Both the position numbers and the translations under genes were made by a program. Positions 36,656 through 45,149 of a stretch of 64,000 bases of DNA are shown here, in pieces (the stretch's first letter is position 1; every line of letters begins with the position of its first letter). The DNA comes from Novosphingopyxis sp965218915. GTDB lineage: Bacteria > Pseudomonadota > Alphaproteobacteria > Sphingomonadales > Sphingomonadaceae. The notes below the pieces were generated by a model that was given only the letters and a program-made list of their open reading frames with translations, had not been told where the DNA came from and did no database searches. The stretch lies in assembly GCF_965218915.1 (NCBI RefSeq), contig NZ_OZ244708.1, positions 1,674,001 to 1,738,000 of the forward strand, read 5' to 3'.

Positions 36656-37996
36656 TTAAGCGGGCACCATCGGCCGCATCCACTCGGCCATGTCGCGCTT
36701 GGCACGCTCGGTGTAGAACAGCTTGCGTTCCTTCTTCTTGATCCGGCCCTTGGGCGGCGGAAACAGACCGAAATTCACGTTCATCGGCTGATAGTCCGCG
36801 CGCTCCGCATCGCCCGTGATATGGCCGAGCAGCGCGCCGAGCGCGGTGGTGACCGGCGGCGCGGTAAAGCTTCGGCCGTGGATCTCCGCCGCGGTCATCA
36901 GCCCGCAGGCCAGGCCCACCGCGCTGCTCTCGACATAGCCCTCGCAGCCCGTGATCTGTCCGGCGAAGCGGATATGCGGCGCGGTCTTGAGCCGCAGCCG
37001 GTCGTCAAGCAGCTCTGGCGAATGAATGAAGGTGTTGCGATGCAGCCCGCCGAGCCGCGCGAATTCGGCCTTTTCCAGGCCGGGGATGGTGCGGAACAGC
37101 TCGACCTGCGGGCCATATTTCAGCTTGGTCTGGAAGCCGACCATGTTCCAGATCGTGCCGAGCCTGTTGTCCTGACGCAATTGCACCACCGCATGCGGCC
37201 AACGCCCGGTGCGCGGATCGTCCAGCCCGACCGGCTTCATCGGCCCGAAGCGCAACGTCTCCGGCCCGCGCTCGGCCATCACCTCGATCGGCATGCAGCC
37301 CTCGAAATAGGGCGTGTCTTTCTCCCAGTCGCGAAATTCGGCCTTTTCGCCGTCGATCAGCCCCTGAATGAATGTGTCATATTGGTCTTTGTCCATCGGG
37401 CAGTTGATATAATCCTTGCCGTCGCCCCCAGGGCCTGCACGATCCCAGCGGCTCTGATACCAGGCGATGTCGAAATCGATGCTCTCATGATAGACGATCG
37501 GCGCAATGGCGTCGAAAAAGGCAAGGCTCGACTGGCCCGTGCGCGCGAGGATGTCCTCGGCCAGGCTCGCGGCGGTCAGCGGGCCGGTCGAGACGATGGT
37601 CAGCCCTTCATCCGGCAACCGGTCGATGCGTTCGCGCACGATCTCGATATTCGCATGACTTTCCAAAGTGTTGGTAACGGCAGCGGAGAAGATATCTCGA
37701 TCGACGGCTAGCGCCGATCCGGCGGGCACCTTGGCCTCGGCAGCGGCGTGCATGATCAGCGATCCCAGGCCGCGCATCTCATGATGCAGCAAGCCGACGG
37801 CGTTCGCTTCGTCATCGTCCGAACGAAAGCTGTTCGAGCATACCAGTTCGGCGAGGCCGTCGGTCTGATGCGCGGGAGTCCTATCGCCGCCGCCGCGCAT
37901 TTCGGACAGGCGTACCTTGATCCCCGCCTCGGCCAATTGCCACGCCGCTTCCGATCCGGCGAGCCCGCCGCCGATGATATGCACCTGATATGTCAT
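36656..37996 (-). CDS. trmFO: methylenetetrahydrofolate-tRNA-(uracil-5-)-methyltransferase TrmFO
   Basis: TrmFO uses folate and FAD to form m5U54 in tRNA. The 446-residue product opens with the FAD-binding VHIIGGGLAGSEAAWQLA, then CSNSFRSDDDEANAVGLLHHEMR (the conserved block with a Cys), GCMPIEVMAERGPETLRFGPMKPVGL and CGLMTAAEIHGRSFTAPP. Length is normal. Confidence 0.96.
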   Translation of the reverse strand: MTYQVHIIGGGLAGSEAAWQLAEAGIKVRLSEMRGGGDRTPAHQTDGLAELVCSNSFRSDDDEANAVGLLHHEMRGLGSLIMHAAAEAKVPAGSALAVDRDIFSAAVTNTLESHANIEIVRERIDRLPDEGLTIVSTGPLTAASLAEDILARTGQSSLAFFDAIAPIVYHESIDFDIAWYQSRWDRAGPGGDGKDYINCPMDKDQYDTFIQGLIDGEKAEFRDWEKDTPYFEGCMPIEVMAERGPETLRFGPMKPVGLDDPRTGRWPHAVVQLRQDNRLGTIWNMVGFQTKLKYGPQVELFRTIPGLEKAEFARLGGLHRNTFIHSPELLDDRLRLKTAPHIRFAGQITGCEGYVESSAVGLACGLMTAAEIHGRSFTAPPVTTALGALLGHITGDAERADYQPMNVNFGLFPPPKGRIKKKERKLFYTERAKRDMAEWMRPMVPA

Positions 37997-38059
37997 GCCT
38001 GCCCCCTAGCAAAGCCGGGGCCGATGCGACAATGATCGTGGGCACGAAGGAGCGGGAAT

Positions 38060-38896
38060 ATGTTCGAGGCGCGGTTTGAAGAGGATGGTAGCGTTGCGGC
38101 CCCGAGGCTGACCCCGCCCTCAGCCGACGGTCATAAATATGATCGCGGCCACGCCTTCATTCTGTCGGGGCCGCGCCATCGCACCGGCGCCGCGCGGCTT
38201 GCCGCCATGGCCTGCCTGCGGGTGGGGGCAGGGTTGGTCACACTGGTCGGCGAGGCCGCAGCGCTCGATGAACATGCCGCGCAAGTCGCCGCGATCATGC
38301 TGCGCGAGGATGACGGGGTTTGCGCCTTCATCGATGATCGCACTGGCGCGCTGGCCATGGGGCCGGGGCTGGGAGCTGGCGAGCGAACCCGGGCCAAAGT
38401 ACTGGACTGGCTGGACAAAGGATTTCCAGCCGTGCTCGATGCCGACGCCTTGACGTCATTTGCGGGTGACCCCGACACGCTGTTCGCGGCGCTGCGCGAC
38501 GATGTCGTGCTTACGCCGCATGCCGGCGAGTTTGCGCGGCTGTTTCCCGATATCGCCATGGACGATCGCAAGTCCGCAGTCTGCGTGGCGGCGGAGCGAA
38601 GCGGCGCCGTCGTGCTGTTGAAAGGCGCGCAAACGCATATCGCCGATCCGACGGGCCGCCATGCGGTCAATCGCCACGCCTCGCCCTGGCTGGCGACGGC
38701 CGGGGCAGGGGACGTGCTGACCGGCATGATCGCGGGCCTGCTCAGCCAGCATTTGCTCGCGTTCGACGCGGCAGCGGTGGCGGCGTGGCTGCATGGCGAT
38801 GCGGGTATGCGCGGCGGTGCGGGGCTGGTTGCGGACGATCTGCCCGGTCTGATCGTAGGGACATTACAGGATTTGAGCGGGGATATAGCTGAATGA
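38060..38896 (+). CDS. nnrD: NAD(P)H-hydrate dehydratase (ADP-dependent)
   Basis: NnrD repairs damaged NAD(P)H hydrates. The 278-residue product belongs to the ribokinase-like carbohydrate-kinase family: GRYD-like HKYDRGHAFILSGPRHRTGAARLAAMACLRVGAG, GPGLGAGERTRAKV, DADALTSFAGD, TPHAGEFARLF and the active-site WLATAGAGDVLTGMIAGLLSQ. It lacks the epimerase (NnrE) domain fused in E. coli. AAGGAG precedes ATG 38060. It overlaps the next gene by 4 nt. Confidence 0.92.
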   Translation: MFEARFEEDGSVAAPRLTPPSADGHKYDRGHAFILSGPRHRTGAARLAAMACLRVGAGLVTLVGEAAALDEHAAQVAAIMLREDDGVCAFIDDRTGALAMGPGLGAGERTRAKVLDWLDKGFPAVLDADALTSFAGDPDTLFAALRDDVVLTPHAGEFARLFPDIAMDDRKSAVCVAAERSGAVVLLKGAQTHIADPTGRHAVNRHASPWLATAGAGDVLTGMIAGLLSQHLLAFDAAAVAAWLHGDAGMRGGAGLVADDLPGLIVGTLQDLSGDIAE

Positions 38897-39591
38897 ATGG
38901 CGTCACACGGACTGAGGAACATGATCTGGCCCAGGCGCGGCCCTGGCTGCTCGCAAGCCTGTTTTTCGGGATCAGCTATCTGTTCGTCGAGCGCACCGCC
39001 ATGCTGGGCGGTTTCGCGATCCTGTGGAAGGGCGCCTGCGTCGGCCTGCTCATTCCTTATGTGCTGCGCTGGCGGGCGGTGCTCGACCGGCCTTTGCTGG
39101 GCATCATGCTCGGATTGTATGCGCTGGGCGACATGCTGCTCGAGATCGATCTGGTATGGGGCGCGTTCCTGTTCGTCTGCGGTCATATCGCGGCGATCTG
39201 CTATTTCTGGCGCCAGCGCCGCGATGCGCCCGATCCGAGCCAGCTGATCCTGGCGATGATCATCCCGATGGCCTCGCTCGTCATCGGCTTCTTCCTCTCG
39301 CCCAGCGCGGCGGAGGAGCCGGGTCTGCTGGTGTACATCGCCTTCGTCTCGATCATGGCGGGCGCGGCTTGGTACAGCCGCTTCCCGCGCTATCGCACCG
39401 GCATCGGCGCGCTGCTGTTCCTCGTCTCGGACCTGATCATCTTCGCGCGCGAGGGCGGCCTGCTGCCCGACAGCATCGCCGGCTGGCTGGTCTGGCCGCT
39501 TTATTATGCCGGGGTGTTCATGATCGCGACCGGCATCGTCCAGCGCTCCCGCGCAACCGCGATTGACGAGAAACCGAACTTTGCGTTATAA
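38893..39591 (+). CDS. YhhN/TMEM86-family membrane protein (lysoplasmalogenase-like)
   Basis: The 232-residue product has about seven hydrophobic helices. The YhhN features are GYGLYALGDMLLEID-type motif LYALGDMLLEIDLVWGAFLFVCGHIAAICYF and SDLIIFAREGG, where the Asp residues of the family lie within membrane helices. In animals TMEM86 hydrolyses lysoplasmalogens; the bacterial role is unclear. It is coupled to nnrD (ATGA overlap). Confidence 0.85.
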   Translation: MNGVTRTEEHDLAQARPWLLASLFFGISYLFVERTAMLGGFAILWKGACVGLLIPYVLRWRAVLDRPLLGIMLGLYALGDMLLEIDLVWGAFLFVCGHIAAICYFWRQRRDAPDPSQLILAMIIPMASLVIGFFLSPSAAEEPGLLVYIAFVSIMAGAAWYSRFPRYRTGIGALLFLVSDLIIFAREGGLLPDSIAGWLVWPLYYAGVFMIATGIVQRSRATAIDEKPNFAL

Positions 39592-39599
39592 CAGACGTT

Positions 39600-39830
39600 A
39601 TGACGAAGCAGCTCAAACTCATCAAGGTCGGCAACAGCACCGGCGTGATCCTGCCCAAGGACGTTCTGGCGCGGCTACGCGTAGAGCAGGGCGATGACCT
39701 GTATCTGACCGAGCAACCCGACGGCCAATTCGCGCTGACGGGCTATGACGCCGATTTTGCCGAGGCGATGGATAAGGCCGAGACGATCATGCGTGAGGAT
39801 CGGGACGTCCTCCGCGTTCTGGCAAAATGA
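39600..39830 (+). CDS. AbrB/MazE-type antitoxin
   Basis: The 76-residue product has the N-terminal swapped-hairpin DNA-binding fold, KLIKVGNSTGVILPKDVLARLRVEQGDDLYL, and a C-terminal helix (ADFAEAMDKAETIMREDRDVL) that should neutralise the toxin. It ends in a 4 nt overlap with the Doc-type toxin gene. It starts 8 nt after yhhN, so some read-through is likely. Confidence 0.85.
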   Translation: MTKQLKLIKVGNSTGVILPKDVLARLRVEQGDDLYLTEQPDGQFALTGYDADFAEAMDKAETIMREDRDVLRVLAK

Positions 39831-40207
39831 CCGACTGGCGCTGGCTGGACCGGCGTATCGTCGAAGCGGTTCATGATCGCCAGCTCGCCGAACATGGTGG
39901 CGGCACGGGCCTGCGCGACGAAAACGGTCTTGAATTGGCGCTTGCGCGTCCAGTAAATCAGTCGTTGTATACGCAAAAAGGCGCGGCGACCTTGGCGGCC
40001 GCTTATGCCTTTGGCATCGCGCGCAACCATCCCTTCGTCGATGGCAACAAGCGCACCGCCTGGGTCGCGGCGCGTCTTTTTCTAGCGCTCAACGATGTCG
40101 CTATCGCATTCGATAAGGCCGAAGCGACGATCATGATGCAGCGACTGGCCGCCGGCGAACTCGGCGAGGAAGACGTCGCCGCCTGGCTCGCCGAGCATTT
40201 GGTCTAG
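39827..40207 (+). CDS. Doc/Fic-family toxin (death-on-curing)
   Basis: The 126-residue product has the Fic/Doc motif at residues 68-76 (HPFVDGNKR, the HxFx(D/N)xNKR form). Doc proteins modify translation or related targets by transferring phosphate or nucleotide. The C-terminal end (LAAGELGEEDVAAWLAEHLV) is complete. Its stop overlaps the gyrA stop by 4 nt on the opposite strand. Confidence 0.87.
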   Translation: MTDWRWLDRRIVEAVHDRQLAEHGGGTGLRDENGLELALARPVNQSLYTQKGAATLAAAYAFGIARNHPFVDGNKRTAWVAARLFLALNDVAIAFDKAEATIMMQRLAAGELGEEDVAAWLAEHLV

Positions 40208-43047
40208 TCCTCGCTTTCGCCCTGATCCTCGCTGTCCGGATCATCTTCCTCGACATGTTCGTCGAGCGTGTCCGGGCCGGTACCGTCGTCCAGGCGCACG
40301 GCATTGGGATCGCCCTCCGCCATCTCCTCGGCGATCGCTTCCTCGGCCTCGTTCTCCGGCTCCTCGTCCTCGTCGATCCGCGCCGCGCCGACGACATGTT
40401 CGTTCCTGGCGACGTCGAACAGCCGCACGCCCGCCGAATTGCGGCCGATCACGCGCATCGAGCTAAGGCCCAGCCGGATCATCTTGGCCTGATCGGTCAC
40501 CAGCATCAGCTGCTGGCCGGACACGACCGGGAAGCTGGCAACGACGGGGCCGTTGCGGCCGATATTGTCGATATTGATCAGACCCTTGCCGCCGCGGCCG
40601 ATCTGGCGGTAATCATAAGCGCTCGAGATCTTGCCATAGCCATTGGCGCAGACCGTCATGATGAACTCCTCATTCTGAGCGAGATGATCCATCCGGTCCT
40701 GACCGAGCGTGCTCTCGGCCTCATTCTCCTTCCACGGCGCGGCGCGCAGATAGGCGTCGCGCTCTTCGGAAGTCGTGTCGTCGGTCCTGAGCGTGGCCAT
40801 CGAGATCAGCTCATCGCCGTCGGCCAGGTTCATGCCGCGCACGCCGGTGGCGGTGCGGCTCTGGAACTCGCGCACATCGGTGGCGGCAAAGCGGATCGCC
40901 TTGCCCTCGCGGCTCGCCAAGAACACGTCGTGCTCCTCGGTCAGCAGCCGCACGCCGATCAACCGGTCATCGCTGCCCCCCCTGGTTTTATCAGGGTCGA
41001 AGCGCATGGCGATCTTGCCGCCCGTCGGGACGTTGGTGAACGCGTCCATGCTGTTGCGCCGGACGATGCCGTGCGCGGTGGCGAAGACGATGTGCAGATC
41101 GCCCCACTCGCCCTCATCCTCGGGCAAGGGCTGGACATTGGTGATGACCTCGCCCTCGCTGAGCGGCAGCAAATTGACCATGGGACGACCGCGCGTCTGC
41201 GGGCCACCTTCCGGAAGTTTCCAGACCTTTAGGCGGTATACCTGTCCCTTGTTCGAGAAGAACAGCACCGGCGTGTGCGTCGAAGTGACGAACAGTTCGG
41301 TGACCGCATCCTCGTCCTTGGTGGCCATCCCGGCGCGGCCCTTGCCGCCGCGTTTCTGCGCGCGGAAGGAAGCCAGGGCGGTGCGCTTGATATAGCCGCC
41401 ATGGGTGACGGTAACGACCATCTCCTCGCGCTCCATCAGGTCTTCGTCCTCGAGGCCCTCCCAGCTCGGCGCGATTTCGCTGAGGCGGGGCGTCGCGAAT
41501 TCGTCGCGGATCGCCTCGAGCTCGCCGCGCATCACGTCGAACAATTTGCGCCGATCGGCGAGGATGGCGAGAAAGCCCTCGATCTTATCGGCCAGCTCCT
41601 GGAGCTCGCCGCCGATCTCGTCGCGGCCGAGCGCGGTAAGCCGGTGCAGCCGCAGATCGAGGATCGCCTTCACCTGTCGCTCTGACAATTTATAGGTGTC
41701 GCCGTCGACCTCATGCTCGACCGCTTCGACCAGCGCGATATAGCTGGCGATCTCGGCCACCGGCCATTCGCGCGCGCTGAGCGCGGCGCGCGCGGCGGCG
41801 GGGCTGGACGAGCCGCGAATGATTCGAACGACTTCATCGAGATTGGTGACCGCGATGACCAGGCCGAGCAGCAGATGGGCCCGTTCGCGCGCCTTGTTGA
41901 GTTCGAATTTCGTCCGCCGCGTAATGACTTCTTCGCGAAACTTCACAAAGGCTTCGATGATCTCACGCAGGTTCAGCGTTTCCGGACGACCGCCCCTGAT
42001 CGCGAGCATATTGGCCGGAAAACTCGATTGCGCGGGCGTGTGCCGCCATAGCTGGTTCAGCACCACTTCGGGCGTGGCGTCGCGCTTAAGATCGATGACG
42101 ATGCGCACGCCCTTGCGGCTCGATTCGTCGCGGATGTCCGAGACATTCTCGATCCGCCGGTCCTTGGCCGCCTCGGCGATTTTTTCTACGAGCCCGTTCT
42201 TGCCGACCTGATAGGGGATCGAGGTGAGCACGATCGAGCGGCGCCCCTCTCCTCGATTGCCGCCGCGCGTTTCCTCCAGCTCGTGCCGCGCGCGCATCAT
42301 GATCGATCCACGCCCTTCGGTATAGGCGAGCCTTGCGCCGCCCTTGCCGAGGATGATCGGCGCGGTGGGGAAGTCGGGGCCGGGGACGATCTCGATCAGT
42401 TCGTCGAGCTCGATGCCGGGATTGTCGATATAGGCCAAGGCCGCGGCGATCACCTCGCCCAGATTATGCGGCGGAATGTTGGTCGCCATGCCGACGGCGA
42501 TGCCGCCCGCGCCGTTGACCAGCAGATTGGGGAAGCGCGCGGGCAGCACCTGCGGCTCCTCGCGGCTGCCGTCATAATTGGGCGTGAAGTCGACGGTATC
42601 CTTGTCGAGATCGGCGAGCAGCGAATTGGCGACCTTGGCCAGCCGCGCCTCGGTATAGCGCATCGAGGCCGGCGGATCGGGGTCCATCGAGCCGAAATTG
42701 CCTTGGCCGTCGATCAGCGTCACGCGCATCGACCAGTCCTGCGTCATCCGCGCGAGCGCGTCGTAGATCGCGCTGTCGCCATGCGGATGGTAATTGCCCA
42801 TCACATCGCCGACGATCTTGGCCGATTTGCGGTAGGGCCGCCCGGCGACGAAGCCGCCTTCCTGGCTGGCATACAGTATGCGCCGGTGGACCGGTTTCAG
42901 GCCGTCGCGCACATCGGGCAGCGCGCGGCTGACGATCACCGACATCGCATAATCGAGATAGCTGGTACGCATCTCGTCGACGATCGAGATGGGGGAAATG
43001 TCGCGGGGGGGTTGGCCGGGATCGATCACGGCGCCATCGTCGCTCAC
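40204..43047 (-). CDS. gyrA: DNA gyrase subunit A
   Basis: GyrA cuts and rejoins DNA in the gyrase tetramer. The 947-residue product has the quinolone-determining region NYHPHGDSAIYDALARM with the wild-type Ser and Asp (no resistance change), the active-site Tyr in SMRYTEARLAKVANSLL, the C-terminal beta-pinwheel with the GyrA box QKRGGKG, and an acidic tail (EDEEPENEAEEAIAEEM and on). GTG start 43047. It is convergent with the Doc toxin gene. Confidence 0.97.
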   Translation of the reverse strand: MSDDGAVIDPGQPPRDISPISIVDEMRTSYLDYAMSVIVSRALPDVRDGLKPVHRRILYASQEGGFVAGRPYRKSAKIVGDVMGNYHPHGDSAIYDALARMTQDWSMRVTLIDGQGNFGSMDPDPPASMRYTEARLAKVANSLLADLDKDTVDFTPNYDGSREEPQVLPARFPNLLVNGAGGIAVGMATNIPPHNLGEVIAAALAYIDNPGIELDELIEIVPGPDFPTAPIILGKGGARLAYTEGRGSIMMRARHELEETRGGNRGEGRRSIVLTSIPYQVGKNGLVEKIAEAAKDRRIENVSDIRDESSRKGVRIVIDLKRDATPEVVLNQLWRHTPAQSSFPANMLAIRGGRPETLNLREIIEAFVKFREEVITRRTKFELNKARERAHLLLGLVIAVTNLDEVVRIIRGSSSPAAARAALSAREWPVAEIASYIALVEAVEHEVDGDTYKLSERQVKAILDLRLHRLTALGRDEIGGELQELADKIEGFLAILADRRKLFDVMRGELEAIRDEFATPRLSEIAPSWEGLEDEDLMEREEMVVTVTHGGYIKRTALASFRAQKRGGKGRAGMATKDEDAVTELFVTSTHTPVLFFSNKGQVYRLKVWKLPEGGPQTRGRPMVNLLPLSEGEVITNVQPLPEDEGEWGDLHIVFATAHGIVRRNSMDAFTNVPTGGKIAMRFDPDKTRGGSDDRLIGVRLLTEEHDVFLASREGKAIRFAATDVREFQSRTATGVRGMNLADGDELISMATLRTDDTTSEERDAYLRAAPWKENEAESTLGQDRMDHLAQNEEFIMTVCANGYGKISSAYDYRQIGRGGKGLINIDNIGRNGPVVASFPVVSGQQLMLVTDQAKMIRLGLSSMRVIGRNSAGVRLFDVARNEHVVGAARIDEDEEPENEAEEAIAEEMAEGDPNAVRLDDGTGPDTLDEHVEEDDPDSEDQGESED

Positions 43048-43184
43048 AAGCGATTATCCTGATTGTTTCGGGTTGATGAAAGCCTAGGGCATCGGCGCGG
43101 CGAATGCCAGTCGGGCAGGGCTGTTTTCGGGGTTATCTACAGATTTTTGGAGGACGTACCGGGCGGCGTCACGCCGTCATGACG

Positions 43185-43877
43185 TCATGGCGCGATTTCC
43201 TCGCCATCCCACGCGAAGATTTTGTCGCTGTCGCCGGGCTTCAGATCGTCGAGCACGTCGAGCAATTGCAGCGCGGCGCGGCCTGGCGAGAACAGTTTGC
43301 CCTCCGCCACATTGCCCTGAAACGGTTTGGACAATGGGGTGTCGACGGTGCCCGGATGGAGCGCCACGACGATCGAGCGCTCGTTGGTGCGGCGATATTC
43401 GATGGCGAGGCTGCGGATCAGCTGGTTGAGCGCGGCCTTGGAGGCACGGTAGCCGTACCAGCCGCCCAGCCGGTTGTCCGAAATGCTGCCGACACGCGCC
43501 GACAAAGCCGCGAACCGGACGATACCGCTCGCCTTCACGATCGGCAGGAAATGCTTGGCGACCAGCGCCGGGCCGATGGCGTTGACCGCATATTGGCGCG
43601 CCAGCCAGTCGCCATCGAGATCGCGCAGCGCCTTTTCGGGGCCGCGCTCATCGTCATGGAGCAGGCCGGCGGCGAGGATGACGAGTTCGGGCTGCAGAGC
43701 CGCACAGCGATCGGCGCCGGCCCTGATACTCGCTTCATCGGTGATATCGATATGCGTATCGCCGGTGAAGGAGCGGGCGAGGGCGGTGACGGCATAGTCG
43801 CCTTCGTTCTCCAGTGCAGCGACCAGCGCCGCGCCAATGCCGCCCGAAGCGCCGATGATGATCGCGGACTTTTGCAT
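43185..43877 (-). CDS. short-chain dehydrogenase/reductase (SDR)
   Basis: The 230-residue product has an NAD(P)-binding GASGGIG motif at the N-terminus, the LAAGLL and NAIGPALVAKHFL NNAG-like segments, and the catalytic Ser (SARVGSISDNRLGG) and Tyr-x3-Lys (YGYRASK). It looks like a C-factor-type cell-cell signalling or carbonyl reductase SDR, but the substrate cannot be told. ATG 43877; the frame is open upstream through repeat DNA. Confidence 0.88.
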   Translation of the reverse strand: MQKSAIIIGASGGIGAALVAALENEGDYAVTALARSFTGDTHIDITDEASIRAGADRCAALQPELVILAAGLLHDDERGPEKALRDLDGDWLARQYAVNAIGPALVAKHFLPIVKASGIVRFAALSARVGSISDNRLGGWYGYRASKAALNQLIRSLAIEYRRTNERSIVVALHPGTVDTPLSKPFQGNVAEGKLFSPGRAALQLLDVLDDLKPGDSDKIFAWDGEEIAP

Positions 43878-43891
43878 TCCAGTTCCCAATT

Positions 43892-44180
43892 CCGTTCGGG
43901 CTGAGCTTGCCGAAGCCTTGCTCTTCTTTCGCACCGAGAGCCCCAAAAAGGCGATTATATACCTTGCACACCCGTTTCCTTTGTTCGTCACCCCAGCGAA
44001 AGCCGGGGTCTCGGACGGGATCGCCATGAGGCCTGAGATGCCAGCTTTCCGTGCCCTTTCGCTGGCATGACGAACAAAGAAAGGCGCAGCTATGCCGTTT
44101 CTGAATTTCCATCCGACAGGGTTTGCAAAGCACATAACCGCCCCAAAAGGGCGGTCCTTCGACAAGCTCAGGACGAACGG
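43892..44180. repeat. family 1 inverted repeat pair holding a MITE copy
   Basis: Family 1 arms at 43892-43917 (CCGTTCGGGCTGAGCTTGCC plus GAAGCC) and 44156-44180 (CCTTCGACAAGCTCAGGACG plus AACGG) are inverted, and the about 190 nt MITE copy at 43950-44142 fills the space between. The gap between the SDR gene and yaaA thus holds nested repeats and no gene. Confidence 0.85.
43950..44142 (-). mobile_element. MITE-like element, inverted copy
   Basis: Reading on the plus strand it starts GGCGATTATATACCTTGCAC, passes CACCCCAGCGAAAGCCGGGG and GCCAGCTTTCCGTGCCCTTTCGC, and ends GGGTTTGCAAAGCACATAAC, which is the reverse complement of the element at 50548. Flanks read CCCCAAAA on both sides (with one mismatch), a possible target duplication. 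Length is 193 nt. No gene is inside. Confidence 0.75.
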
Positions 44181-44199
44181 AACTGGGCTTGCCTAATAT

Positions 44200-44964
44200 T
44201 TATCCGGTCGCGCGGACAAATCGCCAGCTGTCACCCTCGGACCCATCCTCGACGTACCGATAGCCGTCGCTGTCGAACTCTTTCAGCGCCTCGGGATCCT
44301 CCAAGCGATGCTCGCAGATATAGCGCGCCATCATGCCGCGGGCCTGCTTGGCGGCGAAACTATTGAAACGCAGGCCCTTGGGACCGTCTTCTCTAAAATC
44401 GATCGAGATCAGGCGGGCCGCGCGCACGGTTTGCGATTCCTCGACCGCGGCATAATATTCCCGGCTCGCCAGATTGATTATGACGCCCGATCCTTCGGCA
44501 TCGAGATCGTCCGCCAATATGTCGGCGATATCCTTGCCCCAGAAATCGGTCAGCCTGTCGTATCGCGGCGCCCAGCGCGTGCCCATTTCCAACCGATAGG
44601 GACGGATCTCGTCGAGCGGGCGCAGCAGGCCATAGAGGCCGGACAGGATGCGGACATGATCCTGCGCGAAATCGATCGTTTCACGGTCGAGGCTTTTCGC
44701 CTCGAAGCCGGTGTAGACGTCGCCGGCGAAGGCGTAGATCGCGGCGCGCTCGGGCTGGTCCCAGAAATCGCGGAACCGCGCGTAATTGAGCGCGGTCAGC
44801 TTGTCCGAGATGTGCATGATGCCGGACAGCTTCTTTTTCGTCAAATTCGATGCGGCCGACACCAGCCGCCTCGTTTTCGCATCCAGCCTGGGGACGCTCG
44901 TATCGTGATCGGGCAGTTCGCTGTTATAATCCAGCGTCTTGGCGGGGGAAAGCAGGGCAAGCAT
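44200..44964 (-). CDS. yaaA: peroxide stress protein YaaA (DUF328)
   Basis: YaaA binds DNA and lowers free iron under peroxide stress in E. coli. The 254-residue product starts MLALLSPAKTLDYNSELP and has KTRRLVSAASNLTKKKLSGIMHISDKLTALNYARF, IYAFAGDVYTGFEAKSL, ILSGLYGLLRPLDEIRPYRLEMGTRW, and the C-terminal EFDSDGYRYVEDGSEGDSWRFVR. Length is normal. A repeat pair with a MITE separates it from the SDR gene. Confidence 0.93.
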   Translation of the reverse strand: MLALLSPAKTLDYNSELPDHDTSVPRLDAKTRRLVSAASNLTKKKLSGIMHISDKLTALNYARFRDFWDQPERAAIYAFAGDVYTGFEAKSLDRETIDFAQDHVRILSGLYGLLRPLDEIRPYRLEMGTRWAPRYDRLTDFWGKDIADILADDLDAEGSGVIINLASREYYAAVEESQTVRAARLISIDFREDGPKGLRFNSFAAKQARGMMARYICEHRLEDPEALKEFDSDGYRYVEDGSEGDSWRFVRATG

Positions 44965-45149
44965 GGCCGCAATCCCTAACGCCTCGCCGCGACATCGCAA
45001 CCCATGCCTGCAACCAGCACCGGCATTGCGGCGTTCAAACACTATTCAGCCGCTTCCCTTCATTTAGAGGACAAGCAAAGCTTCTTCGGGGAAGTGAAGG
45101 ACATCAACGGCTTGAACGGGATAATTCAGCCGAAATGGGAAGGAAAGAC

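Noticed and set aside
40204..43047. Quinolone resistance change in gyrA
   Set aside because: The Ser and Asp of the resistance region read as wild type (HGDSAIYDALARM).
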